The notes under the pieces were generated by a model. It had not been told where the DNA came from. It made no database searches and saw only the letters and a program-made list of their open reading frames with translations. A stretch of 64,000 nucleotides of DNA from WTGA01 sp965214055 (GTDB taxonomy: Bacteria; Pseudomonadota; Gammaproteobacteria; Arenicellales; Poriferihabitantaceae), in NCBI GenBank assembly GCA_965214055.1, contig OZ243931.1, forward strand, positions 2,790,001-2,854,000. Reading direction: 5' to 3'. This document shows, in pieces, positions 53,532 through 62,487 of the stretch. The translations under genes and the position numbers were made by a program. Numbering within the stretch: position 1 is the stretch's first letter; each line of letters starts with the position of its first letter.

Positions 53532-55217
53532 TCAGGCGGGTTGAATCGAATCCCCGACGATTTCTGCACCAAACAAATCCACCAGCTCCTGGACATTCGG
53601 GTCCTGTATGAATTGCTGGCGTGCATGATCCTGGTCCTGTTGTTTTTTTCGTGCGATGGACTGCGCGGGGGTTTCAATCCTGGAATCCTCCCTGGACAAA
53701 TCCTGTATGGTCACCTTCAGGTGAATGTCAAGATTCTGTTTTTCCCTGAAATGAGCTTCTATCTGCTTCACTCTTTTCCTGTTACACAGGTACCGGCTGG
53801 ATTCATTGAGGACCAGCTTGAGGGTGTTGCCATGAACTGACTCCGGGACTGCGTTCATCAGCACCTCTTTCAGCACCGCGCTCAGGCCGGCACTTTCGAT
53901 GAAACGGTGCCAGGCATCCGCATCCAACAGCCGGTTGAAATCCTCTTGGATGGAAATGGCCGTGGGCATATCCCCCGGGATGGGCCGTTCGGGATTTTTT
54001 GCTCCCGGGGAAGCATTCGGCTGGTCTTCGGATTTCCGGTTCTCCGAAGAATCCCCGGGACCGGGTTTTTTCCGGTCTCCGGAACGTCCTGCCGGCACCT
54101 CATTCGGACTCTTCACAGTTTTCGGCCCGGGGGCGCCGGGATTGAACGCGAGCATGCGCATCAGGATCATCTCGAACCCTGAGCGCGCATCCGGCGCATA
54201 CTCGAAATCCCGCTTTCCCATGAGCGCGATCTGATAAAGAAGCTGCACGGATTCGGGGTCCGCGTTCCCGGCAAGAACCCTCAGTTCTTCGGTATCCACC
54301 CCTTTCCATTCCACGGATACCGGGCTGATCTGAAAGAGCGCGAGATTGTGCAGTGTGCTGATCATTTCATTCAACGCCCCCGCATAATCAACGGCTCGCT
54401 CCGCCATGTCCGATACCGTTGACAACAGCCGGCTGCCTTCCCCCTGAAGGACATGATCGAGCAGCTGAAGGATAAACTGGTTGTCGATCATCCCCAGCAT
54501 CGCCCGAACCCGCTCTTCGCTGACATTCCCGTTGGAAAAGGCAATGGCCTGATCCAGCAGGCTCAGCGCGTCACGAACACTGCCCTGGGCCGACCGCGCG
54601 ATCAGTGTCAGTGCCGGGGATTCATGCCGGATTTCCTCGGCAACCAGGATTTTTTCCAACTGGGAGGCAATACGGCCGATATCGACGGTCTTCAGGTTGA
54701 ATTGTATACAGCGGGAGAGGATCGTAGTGGGCAGTTTCTGGGGGTTGGTCGTGGCCAGCAGGAACTTGACGTGTTCGGGGGGTTCTTCCAGTGTTTTCAG
54801 CAAGGCATTGAAGCTGTGGGTGGAGAGCATGTGGACTTCGTCGATCAGGTAAATCTTGAAACGGCCCTGAGTCGGGGTGTACTGCACGTTGTCCAGCAAT
54901 TCCCGGGTATCATCCACCCGTGTCCTGGATGCTGCATCCACCTCGATCAGGTCAATGAAATTTCCCACATCCACCCCGCTGCAGGCCGGACACTCCCCGC
55001 AGGGTTCAGCTCGAATACCCGTTTCACAATTGAGCGCCTTGGCAAATATTCTCGCCAGGGTGGTTTTTCCCACCCCCCTTGTTCCGGAAAACAGGAACGC
55101 GTGATGAACCCGCTGGTGGGTCAATGCATTGGTCAGTGCCGACACCACATGCGCCTGGCCCACAACTTGTGAAAACAATTTAGGACGCCACTTTCGTGCC
55201 AGGGCAAGATAGCTCAT
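53532..55217 (-). CDS. dnaX: DNA polymerase III subunits gamma/tau
   Basis: A 561-residue clamp-loader ATPase. Walker A is FSGTRGVGKTTLARIF. The zinc module is CETGIRAEPCGECPAC, Walker B is LIDEVHMLS and sensor 1 is ILSRCIQF. The low-complexity linker (about 365-420) leads to the tau-type C-terminal domain. An A6 run occurs in the linker, but the frame does not form a good slippery heptamer and no early stop follows, so I do not claim a gamma product. Confidence 0.96.
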   Translation of the reverse strand: MSYLALARKWRPKLFSQVVGQAHVVSALTNALTHQRVHHAFLFSGTRGVGKTTLARIFAKALNCETGIRAEPCGECPACSGVDVGNFIDLIEVDAASRTRVDDTRELLDNVQYTPTQGRFKIYLIDEVHMLSTHSFNALLKTLEEPPEHVKFLLATTNPQKLPTTILSRCIQFNLKTVDIGRIASQLEKILVAEEIRHESPALTLIARSAQGSVRDALSLLDQAIAFSNGNVSEERVRAMLGMIDNQFILQLLDHVLQGEGSRLLSTVSDMAERAVDYAGALNEMISTLHNLALFQISPVSVEWKGVDTEELRVLAGNADPESVQLLYQIALMGKRDFEYAPDARSGFEMILMRMLAFNPGAPGPKTVKSPNEVPAGRSGDRKKPGPGDSSENRKSEDQPNASPGAKNPERPIPGDMPTAISIQEDFNRLLDADAWHRFIESAGLSAVLKEVLMNAVPESVHGNTLKLVLNESSRYLCNRKRVKQIEAHFREKQNLDIHLKVTIQDLSREDSRIETPAQSIARKKQQDQDHARQQFIQDPNVQELVDLFGAEIVGDSIQPA

Positions 55218-55255
55218 TCAATTCAGTACAATATCGGATTTTTGGTGTTCGCAGA

Positions 55256-55362
55256 GGTGGCGGATCCCGTGCGCCTTGTCCTGACACCCGAATTCGCTGC
55301 TGCGGCTGCTTCCTTCCGGACCTGACCGGGTTCACAACGTATCGCCATCAGGGAGACCCACT
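55256..55362 (-). ncRNA. ffs: Signal recognition particle RNA (4.5S, small form)
   Basis: The minus strand contains the universal SRP domain IV loop GGTCAGGTCCGGAAGGAAGC followed by AGCC, with complementary arms on both sides. Flanking complementarity (GTGG near 55360 with CCAC near 55258) sets the approximate ends, giving about 107 nt. It lies immediately upstream of dnaX on the same strand, as in Pseudomonas. Ends are approximate. Confidence 0.93.
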
Positions 55363-55396
55363 TTCACCGCCATAGATGAAAAGTCCTCTTCAACCC

Positions 55397-55419
55397 GAAT
55401 ATGCTATATTGCTATATTC
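55397..55419. repeat. AT-rich palindrome with tandem GCTATATT
   Basis: GCTATATT is repeated twice in tandem (55403-55410, 55411-55418) within GAATAT...ATATTC arms. It lies between the divergent SRP RNA and putA, so a regulatory or promoter role is possible but unproven. Confidence 0.45.
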
Positions 55420-55558
55420 AGGTTGCAACTTATTCTATGCAATTTATTGCCCAGCGGATACAATTTTTCATGCGTTTTTCCAGAATTTCCGGGTTCAGCG
55501 GAACCACGGTTTTGGAAATCATGAGGTTGATTCGGGAAATTAACCCCAAGAGGGTGCA

Positions 55559-58500
55559 ATGAAGAAGTTTACCCCTGTATTCCCGAATCAGGATCCGGCA
55601 CGAACCGCCATCCACGAACATTATCACGCGGATGAATCCCGGTGTGTCGAAGCCTTGCTGGACATGCTGGACAGCACGCAAAGTCAGCAACAGGCAATCG
55701 AAAGGGAAGCCGCCAGGCTGGTGAAGCAGATACGGCGCCAGAATGAAAGCCACGGAGGACTGGATGCCTTTCTCCTGGAATTCAAACTGTCCAGTGAAGA
55801 GGGGGTGGCCCTGATGTGCCTCGCGGAGGCACTGCTGCGGGTCCCGGATGCCCAAACCGCAGACCAGCTCATACAGGACAAGCTGTCCGATGGAAACTGG
55901 GCTTCCCATCTGGGTGAGAGCGAATCCTTTTTTGTGAATGCATCCACCTGGGGACTGATGTTGACCGGAAAGGTCGTTTCCCTGGACAAAGCCATCGTTG
56001 AAGATACCGGAAACTTTCTCGGAAAACTCATCACACGCAGCGGTGAGCCCCTGATTCGCGCAGCGGTCAGGCAGGCCGTCAGAATCATGGGCAAACAGTT
56101 TGTTCTCGCCGAATCCATCCATCGTGGTCTCCGGACCGCTGAAATCCGGGAAAGCGAAGGCTATACCTATTCGTACGACATGCTGGGCGAAGCCGTCCGC
56201 ACCGCCGGAGATGCCGCCCGGCATTATGCGTCCTACCAAACGGCCATCGAGGCCATCGGCCCGGGGTCCGGTGCCAGCGACCCCTATTCGGGCCCGGGCA
56301 TTTCAGTCAAGCTTTCTGCCCTGCACCCCCGGTTTGAGTACGCCCAGCGTGACCGCGTTTTTACCGAACTCTATCCATTGCTGAAACAGCTTTGCTTCCA
56401 GGCAAAGCAATACAATATCGGTCTCACCATCGATGCCGAAGAAGCCGACCGTCTGGACCCGTCCCTGGCCCTGTTGCAGAAACTGTGCAATGAAACCGAA
56501 CTGGATGGCTGGGACGGGCTGGGTTTTGTCGTGCAGGCCTACCAGAAGCGGGCACCCCACGTCATCCACTGGATCGAACAGCTGGTCACCTCAAAGAAGC
56601 GCCGCATCATGATACGCCTGGTGAAGGGAGCCTATTGGGATTCGGAAATCAAGCTCGCCCAGCTGGAGGGGTACCCGGGGTATCCGGTGTTTACACGCAA
56701 GGTTTCCACGGATCTGTCCTACCTGGTCTGTGCCCAGAAACTGCTGAAGAATCCCACCGCATTCTATCCCCTGTTCGCAACCCACAATGCACATACCGTG
56801 GCGTCCATCCTGAATTATGCGGGCATGCGCCGGGATTTTGAGTTCCAGTGCCTCCACGGAATGGGGGAAATGCTCTATCGCCACGTGATGAGGACTTTCC
56901 GGGTCAACTGCCGGATCTACGCACCCGTCGGTTCCTATCGCGACCTGCTCGCGTACCTGGTGCGACGATTGCTTGAAAATGGAGCCAACAGTTCCTTTGT
57001 CAACCGGCTGGTCGACAAGGAATTGCCCGTGAGGAAACTGGTCTGCGACCCGGTGCAGTCCATCCGGGAACTTGCTTCCATTCCCCACCCGAATATTCCG
57101 CTGCCCGGGGACATCTATGGGCACAGAAAAAATTCCCGGGGACTGAACCTGAACAACGAACCGGAACTGGACCGGCATTTGCAGTCCATTCCGGTCTTTT
57201 CCGAAAAACATCATCGCGTGGTTCCATTGATTGCCAATTGGGGCATTGACCCCTCTTCCCGGCCGCAACACCCCATCCGGTCCCCGTCCAGTGCGCAGAA
57301 AATCGGCACGGTTGTCACTGCGAGTGAAGAGGACATCCTCCTTGCTGTGGACAATGCCCGACTGGGGTATGAGGACTGGAATAACCGGGGAGGAATTCTC
57401 CGGGGAGATATCCTTCTGGATGCCGCGGACCGGTTTGAGGCGCACCGGGATGAATTGATGACCCTGTGTACCGTGGAGGCCGGAAAAACCCTCCGGGACA
57501 GTATCGCGGAATTGCGGGAAGCCGTTGACTTCCTGCGTTACTATGCCCTCCAGGGCCACCGGGAATTTGATCGACCACTTGTCCTGGAAGGACCCACCGG
57601 AGAGTTGAATCAGTGGTCCCTGCAGGGCCGGGGCATATTTGTCTGCATCAGTCCATGGAATTTCCCCCTGGCGATTTTTACCGGACAGGTCAGCGCCGCT
57701 CTTGCAGCGGGCAACTGCGTCCTCGCCAAACCCGCTGAACAGACCCCCCTCATTGCATTTCGAGCCGTGCAGCTGCTGCACGAATCCGGGGTTCCCGAAT
57801 CGGCACTGCAACTGCTCCCGGGGAACGGCGAATCCGTGGGAGCACAGCTGGTTCGCCATCCGGCCATCAACGGGGTCACTTTTACCGGGTCCACCGGAAC
57901 CGCGAAAATCATTCAGCAGTCCCTGGCCGGCAAACACGGCCCCATCGTCCCGCTCATTGCGGAAACCGGGGGGATCAATGCCATGATTGTGGACTCCACG
58001 GCCCTCCCCGAACAGGTGGTCCGGGATGCCGTGCAGTCGGCATTCCAGAGTGCCGGCCAGCGTTGCTCGGCCTTGCGCGTCCTGTATGTACAGCAGGACG
58101 TCGCAGCAGAAATGATCACCATGCTGCAAGGCGCGATGGATGAACTCCAGGTCGGCGACCCGGCGGAACCGGAGACGGATATCGGCCCCATCATTGACCA
58201 CGAATCCCGGAAGAACCTGCAGGCCTATGTGCGCCGGAAAGCCGAATCCGGTACCCCGGTCTATACCAGCGGTCGCATGGCGGGAGACTCCCGGGGATAT
58301 TTCTTTCGTCCGGCCCTTCTGGAAATTTCCGGAATTGCCGAACTGAAAAGGGAAGTGTTTGGCCCCGTGCTCCATGTCTGCCAGTTCAAGGCCTCCGAGA
58401 TTGACGAGGTGGTGGATGAGATCAATCACGCGGGGTACGGGCTCACTTTTGGAATACACAGCCGGATTGAGTCCACCATCGAGCGGATCATCCGTCGAAT

Positions 58501-58705
58501 CCGGGTGGGGAATGTCTACGTGAACCGAAATACCATCGGTGCCGTGGTCGGCATCCAGCCATTTGGTGGCGAAGGGCTGTCCGGTACCGGCCCGAAAGCA
58601 GGCGGGCCCCACTACATGCATCGCTTTGCCGTGGAGCGTTCGGTGAGTACCGACACCACCGCATCCGGGGGAAATGCGCCCCTGTTGTCCATGGATCACC
58701 TGTAA
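55559..58705 (+). CDS. putA: Bifunctional proline dehydrogenase / P5C dehydrogenase
   Basis: A 1048-residue PutA oxidising proline to glutamate. The FAD proline dehydrogenase domain (about 150-440) has RLVKGAYWDSEIK and YAPVGSYRDLLAYLVRRLLENGANSSF. The aldehyde dehydrogenase domain (about 530-1030) has WNFPLAIF, E802 in AETGG and C836 in GQRCSALRV, spaced by 34 residues as in the superfamily. There is no N-terminal ribbon-helix-helix domain, so it should be a pure enzyme and not a DNA-binding autorepressor like E. coli PutA. An AGAGGG precedes the ATG. Confidence 0.96.
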   Translation: MKKFTPVFPNQDPARTAIHEHYHADESRCVEALLDMLDSTQSQQQAIEREAARLVKQIRRQNESHGGLDAFLLEFKLSSEEGVALMCLAEALLRVPDAQTADQLIQDKLSDGNWASHLGESESFFVNASTWGLMLTGKVVSLDKAIVEDTGNFLGKLITRSGEPLIRAAVRQAVRIMGKQFVLAESIHRGLRTAEIRESEGYTYSYDMLGEAVRTAGDAARHYASYQTAIEAIGPGSGASDPYSGPGISVKLSALHPRFEYAQRDRVFTELYPLLKQLCFQAKQYNIGLTIDAEEADRLDPSLALLQKLCNETELDGWDGLGFVVQAYQKRAPHVIHWIEQLVTSKKRRIMIRLVKGAYWDSEIKLAQLEGYPGYPVFTRKVSTDLSYLVCAQKLLKNPTAFYPLFATHNAHTVASILNYAGMRRDFEFQCLHGMGEMLYRHVMRTFRVNCRIYAPVGSYRDLLAYLVRRLLENGANSSFVNRLVDKELPVRKLVCDPVQSIRELASIPHPNIPLPGDIYGHRKNSRGLNLNNEPELDRHLQSIPVFSEKHHRVVPLIANWGIDPSSRPQHPIRSPSSAQKIGTVVTASEEDILLAVDNARLGYEDWNNRGGILRGDILLDAADRFEAHRDELMTLCTVEAGKTLRDSIAELREAVDFLRYYALQGHREFDRPLVLEGPTGELNQWSLQGRGIFVCISPWNFPLAIFTGQVSAALAAGNCVLAKPAEQTPLIAFRAVQLLHESGVPESALQLLPGNGESVGAQLVRHPAINGVTFTGSTGTAKIIQQSLAGKHGPIVPLIAETGGINAMIVDSTALPEQVVRDAVQSAFQSAGQRCSALRVLYVQQDVAAEMITMLQGAMDELQVGDPAEPETDIGPIIDHESRKNLQAYVRRKAESGTPVYTSGRMAGDSRGYFFRPALLEISGIAELKREVFGPVLHVCQFKASEIDEVVDEINHAGYGLTFGIHSRIESTIERIIRRIRVGNVYVNRNTIGAVVGIQPFGGEGLSGTGPKAGGPHYMHRFAVERSVSTDTTASGGNAPLLSMDHL

Positions 58706-58813
58706 GGGCTGCGTTCCCGGTACCGATGCCGTGCAATCGTTGCCGTGCCGGACAGGTCTCCATGGGGCTCCGGTTTGAGGCCCCTTGCGGACCTGGATGG
58801 GCTGATCATCTCC

Positions 58814-58841
58814 CGATTTATCGGGATCGATTTATCGGGAT
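58814..58841 (+). repeat. Tandem duplication of CGATTTATCGGGAT
   Basis: Two perfect adjacent copies of the 14-mer, about 110 bp after putA. With the preceding TCC they also form a TCCCGAT/ATCGGGA hairpin (58811-58826). It may serve as a putA transcript end, though no T run follows. Confidence 0.7.
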
Positions 58842-58993
58842 AAAAACACGCCGATAATAGCTCCAGGCGATCTAATTCTTGTATGCGTTCATCATGAAAA
58901 TGGCATTAACTTCATGACGAGGTCATGTTCGCCTGCGCAGAGGAATGTCAGATACCACTACCTTATTCGCGGCATCCTCTAGACCCGCCATAC

Positions 58994-59887
58994 CTAGAAT
59001 TTCCACGAAAGCATGTTTAATGACTTCTGGATACTGTGTAGGACCAATAATGATTTGTCTATCAAACTTGGGATATCCGCATGGATAAGCTCATTCTTCG
59101 GATCATGCCTCAATGGAAGCTTCCAAATCTCCTGTATAACACCTTCTATAGTGACAATTTTCTTGGTAAGAATATTGTCTGAAGAGTCGGTGGGATGAGA
59201 ATATATCCTCCACTCCTTTTCTTCTGAAAACCCTGGATGTTTGGTTCTTATGGCCCCTAAATATAACATTTTGCTAATACAATCTGTTATGACATCTTTA
59301 CCGACTCCATGTAAAAAAGTAGTGTTTTTTTTGACTGCATTGGTCACATTTTGCAACCGTTTTTCAAATTCAGTTTGATCAAGATAGTGTACTGGCATAG
59401 AGAATACTCCAGGAGCGTCTGATTCTGATATGCGTGTAAGGGGAGTATTATTGATGACAAGAGCTACATCGCCATATGCGCGCCACATTGACAAACGGCC
59501 ATTCTGATCCTCTGCGTCATCGTGCAGAGACAAGCATGCAAGATAGATTTCTGTTGGAAGAAGCCTTTCCCAATAATTGAAGTTGTACATGACTTTTTCA
59601 ATTATATCTGGAAACCCTAGTCCGACTACCGTATCGCCGAATATTTTCCAAGAATCACTATGAAAGGCCTTCTTTGTGAGATCAAGTCCATAGGTTATTT
59701 CCGAAAAGTCATTCATGACTGCGGCGCTACGAAGCCAAACTTCCTTATTTTCTATAATCTCCTTCGCTGTATCTGCTGAAGTGTAATAAGCAAACCGTCT
59801 GTTGTTGGTTTTAATTTTATAAAGTTCATTCACATCTCCAGGGGAAAAGATATTCCACAGGGTTTCAAATTCAGTAAAAGATGGCAT
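58994..59887 (-). CDS. DUF2971 family protein
   Basis: A 297-residue protein with the DUF2971 layout: an early YYTSADTAKEIIENKEVWLRSAAVMNDFSEI segment, YLACLSLHDDAEDQNGRLSMWRAYGD in the middle, and FSEEKEWRIYSHP near residue 225. The molecular function is unknown. Members occur scattered in accessory DNA. Codon use is visibly AT-rich compared with putA and the nucleotidase on either side, suggesting transfer. The ATG lacks a clear ribosome site. A long hairpin lies 120 bp upstream. Confidence 0.8.
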   Translation of the reverse strand: MPSFTEFETLWNIFSPGDVNELYKIKTNNRRFAYYTSADTAKEIIENKEVWLRSAAVMNDFSEITYGLDLTKKAFHSDSWKIFGDTVVGLGFPDIIEKVMYNFNYWERLLPTEIYLACLSLHDDAEDQNGRLSMWRAYGDVALVINNTPLTRISESDAPGVFSMPVHYLDQTEFEKRLQNVTNAVKKNTTFLHGVGKDVITDCISKMLYLGAIRTKHPGFSEEKEWRIYSHPTDSSDNILTKKIVTIEGVIQEIWKLPLRHDPKNELIHADIPSLIDKSLLVLHSIQKSLNMLSWKF

Positions 59888-60005
59888 TTATCTGACAGTA
59901 ATTTTTTAGTTTTAGGTTGAGATTACGCCCTGAGAAATTCGGACATACCGATGTCGCGCGATTGCAATTAATCTTAGATTTGTCAATTTCATACGATCCG
60001 AACCC

Positions 60006-60061
60006 GTAATAGTCCGAGTAAGAGGGGGGTGGTCCCACATCCCTCTTACTCGGACTATTAC
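60006..60061. repeat. Long perfect inverted repeat (21-bp stem, 14-base loop)
   Basis: The left arm 60006-60026 begins GTAATAGTCCGAG. It is fully complementary to the right arm 60041-60061, which begins CCCTCTTACTCGG. No T run follows on either side. It is far longer than a typical terminator and could be a mobile palindromic element or an RNA hairpin. Confidence 0.9.
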
Positions 60062-60110
60062 CCGAAATCATCGGTAGAGGAGCCCGTTAGCGTTCGGTAG
60101 GCTTTTGATG

Positions 60111-60142
60111 ACAACAAAAATATTGTAACGAATTTTTGTTGT
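60111..60142. repeat. 11-bp inverted repeat
   Basis: ACAACAAAAAT (60111-60121) and ATTTTTGTTGT (60132-60142) are perfect complements around a 10-base centre. It may be an operator or a weak terminator. Confidence 0.8.
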
Positions 60143-60403
60143 TGATCGATGCCGGGGCAGGTGATTTTCTACTGGTTGGTCCGCAACCGGTATCGAGGAT
60201 ACGTTGTCAGTATTTACCGAGAGGACAAAGCCAGATGCCCTTGACCGGTTTGAGTCGTATTGAATAGCGGTGATTTCGATCACGCCCTGAGCTTGCAACA
60301 TCGTTCCTACCGCAACATTGCGCTGGAGCGTGATATCGGTAGCCGATATACTTCACGAATTCTCGGATTACCGTCGCATTCTCCCTAATACAAAGGAGTA
60401 CTC

Positions 60404-62215
60404 ATGAAATCAATAGGGGTTTTTCTCATCGTCTCCATTTGTGCCGTATCCCTGTCTTCGGTCCAGGCATACGAACTCAACATTCTTCATCTCAACGATC
60501 ATCATTCGCACCTGGGAACGAACCACCTGGACCTGCTGCTGGGGGGCAAGGAAACCCGGGTTTTGAGCGGCGGATTCCCCGCAGTTGCCGCGGTAATGTC
60601 CGATCTCGGGTCCACTTCCCGGAACGTGTTGAAGCTCCATGCGGGGGACGCGGTTTCCGCGGGTCCCTATTACATTCAATTCAAGGGGGAGGCTGATGCG
60701 GCACTGATGAATTTCGTGTGTTTTGACGCCTTCACGGTTGGCAATCATGAGTTTGATGACGGCGATACGGGGCTGGTGACCTTTATTGAAAATCTTCACG
60801 ACGACTCCTGCAGGACCCCCGTACTGGGGGCGAATGTCAAACCCGAAGTCGGAGTATCCCCCCTTGCGAGAAACTCTGCAACGGACTATCTGCTTCCGGC
60901 AACGGTGCTCGAACGGAGCGGCGAAAGGATTGGCATCATTGGCATCGTCGCTGCCCGGAAAACCAAACGGTCCTCCCGCCCGGATCCCACCACCGAATTT
61001 CTTGACGAAACCAGCACCGCCCAGGCACAGATCGATCGGCTGCGTGAGCAGGGTATCAATAAAATCGTACTGCTGACCCATATCCAGTACCGGAACGATA
61101 TCGCCATGGCGCAGGAATTAAGCGGCGTGGATGTAATCGTCGGGGGAGATTCCCATACCCTGCTCGGTGCCGGATTCGAGCCGCTTGGCCTGGACCCGGC
61201 CGGGGAATACCCCACCGTGGTCAGGAGCCGGGATGGTGAAACCGTCTGCATTGTACAGGCCTGGGAGTATTCCAACATCGTCGGCGCCCTATCCGTTACA
61301 TTTGACGATTCCGGTCGTGTCACACGTTGTACCGGCACCCCCCACCTGCTGCTTGGGGACAGCTTCAAACGCAGGAATGATGAACAGGAGCACATCGAAC
61401 TGGACGGCCCGGAACGCGATGAAGTCCTCGCCGAAATCAAGGCAAACCCCCTGCTGTACCCGGTGTCGGTGGACCCCGCAGCCCAACAGGTCCTCAACCG
61501 GTTCTCCGAGGACATCTCCCTCATGAACCAGACACGGATCGCCTCTGCAGTGCATGCGTTGTGCTCGGAAGACCTCCCGGGACAGGGCCGCTCCAACGCG
61601 TGCAGCCGGGAGGACACCGCCTCAAACGGCAGTGACATTTCCAATATCATTGCAAAAGCTTTCCTGCAGATCAGCCGGACATCGGATATTGCCATCCAAA
61701 ACGCGGGGGGTGCGCGCACTGATATTCTCCCGGGGGCGGTAACCGTGGGAGATGCCCACGCATTGCTGCCATTCGACAACACCCTGGTTGAAATGACCAT
61801 GACCGGGGCGGAAATCATCCAGGTGCTGGAAGAGGCCCTGGATTTCGCTCTTTCCGAAGACGGAGCGACTGGCGCCTACCCCTATGCCGCCGGGCTGCGA
61901 TGGACTGCCAACCTCTCCAGGTCCATGGGGGACCGGTTCAGCAATGTCGAGATCAATCCGGGACTGTCCGGTTCCTGGACGGCCATTGATCCTGCAGAAA
62001 CCTATCGGGTCATTGCCAACAGTTACCTTGCCGCCGGCAAGGATGGATACGCAACCTTTCGCAGGGTATCGGAACGCGGCGATGCCCGGAACACCTATCT
62101 CGATTATGCGCAGCCTTTTATTGAATATGCCCGGACGACGGGCACCTTGCAGCGGTTACCCGTCTCCGAGTACAGCACCCAGGTCTTCATCAATCCGAAG
62201 GGCGAAATCCAATAG
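60404..62215 (+). CDS. Exported UshA-like 5'-nucleotidase/metallophosphatase
   Basis: A 603-residue periplasmic protein with a signal peptide (MKSIGVFLIVSICAVSLSSVQA). The metal-binding phosphoesterase domain has ILHLNDHHSHLG, GDAVSAGPYYIQF, VGNHEFDDG, LLTHIQYRND and GGDSHTLLG. The C-terminal substrate domain (about 385-590) has AFLQISRTSDIAIQNAGGARTDI and FDNTLVEMTMTGAEI. It likely dephosphorylates extracellular nucleotides for scavenging. AAAGGAG precedes the ATG. The DUF2971 gene diverges from it. Confidence 0.92.
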   Translation: MKSIGVFLIVSICAVSLSSVQAYELNILHLNDHHSHLGTNHLDLLLGGKETRVLSGGFPAVAAVMSDLGSTSRNVLKLHAGDAVSAGPYYIQFKGEADAALMNFVCFDAFTVGNHEFDDGDTGLVTFIENLHDDSCRTPVLGANVKPEVGVSPLARNSATDYLLPATVLERSGERIGIIGIVAARKTKRSSRPDPTTEFLDETSTAQAQIDRLREQGINKIVLLTHIQYRNDIAMAQELSGVDVIVGGDSHTLLGAGFEPLGLDPAGEYPTVVRSRDGETVCIVQAWEYSNIVGALSVTFDDSGRVTRCTGTPHLLLGDSFKRRNDEQEHIELDGPERDEVLAEIKANPLLYPVSVDPAAQQVLNRFSEDISLMNQTRIASAVHALCSEDLPGQGRSNACSREDTASNGSDISNIIAKAFLQISRTSDIAIQNAGGARTDILPGAVTVGDAHALLPFDNTLVEMTMTGAEIIQVLEEALDFALSEDGATGAYPYAAGLRWTANLSRSMGDRFSNVEINPGLSGSWTAIDPAETYRVIANSYLAAGKDGYATFRRVSERGDARNTYLDYAQPFIEYARTTGTLQRLPVSEYSTQVFINPKGEIQ

Positions 62216-62487
62216 GACGGCAGGCAAGACAAGCGGCGGCCAGGGGAACGAACCGTCTTTCCGGCCCCCCGGCGAGTCACCCGGGATTTGAAACGCCGGG
62301 TCAATGGACTGAAGGGCTCGTGTATATCAGATAGCAGGGAAGGGTCCGCCCTGGTTCAGTTGAAAGCAGCCGGTCGTGATGGGTAGAAACCCTGTCATCG
62401 AAAGGGACCCTGAACGGGGAGGGAAACAGTTGTTCAACCGGATTTGAGCACGCGCGGTCTCCTCGACAATCGACTCGGTGAATCCGG

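Larger units (their letters stand above)
59888..60403. other. Intergenic region with two inverted repeats
   Basis: About 516 bp between divergent DUF2971 and nucleotidase genes. It holds a 21-bp-stem hairpin (60006-60061), an 11-bp inverted repeat (60111-60142), a TATCGG/CCGATA palindrome near 60334, and two minus-strand frames (59871-60071 and 60068-60301) that I do not consider supported. Confidence 0.55.

Noticed and set aside
54060..54075. A6 run in dnaX as a programmed frameshift giving gamma
   Set aside because: The codons are AAA AAA in frame, not a standard slippery heptamer, and neither alternative frame stops soon after.
56591..58699. 702-codon minus-strand frame opposite putA
   Set aside because: It lies wholly antisense to a clear PutA, has no recognisable domain and reflects the third-position composition of putA.
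59871..60071. 66-codon minus-strand frame upstream of DUF2971
   Set aside because: It runs through the perfect hairpin and overlaps the DUF2971 start; no coding character.
60068..60301. 77-codon minus-strand frame in the DUF2971-nucleotidase gap
   Set aside because: Contains the 11-bp palindrome, no family resemblance and no ribosome site I can support.
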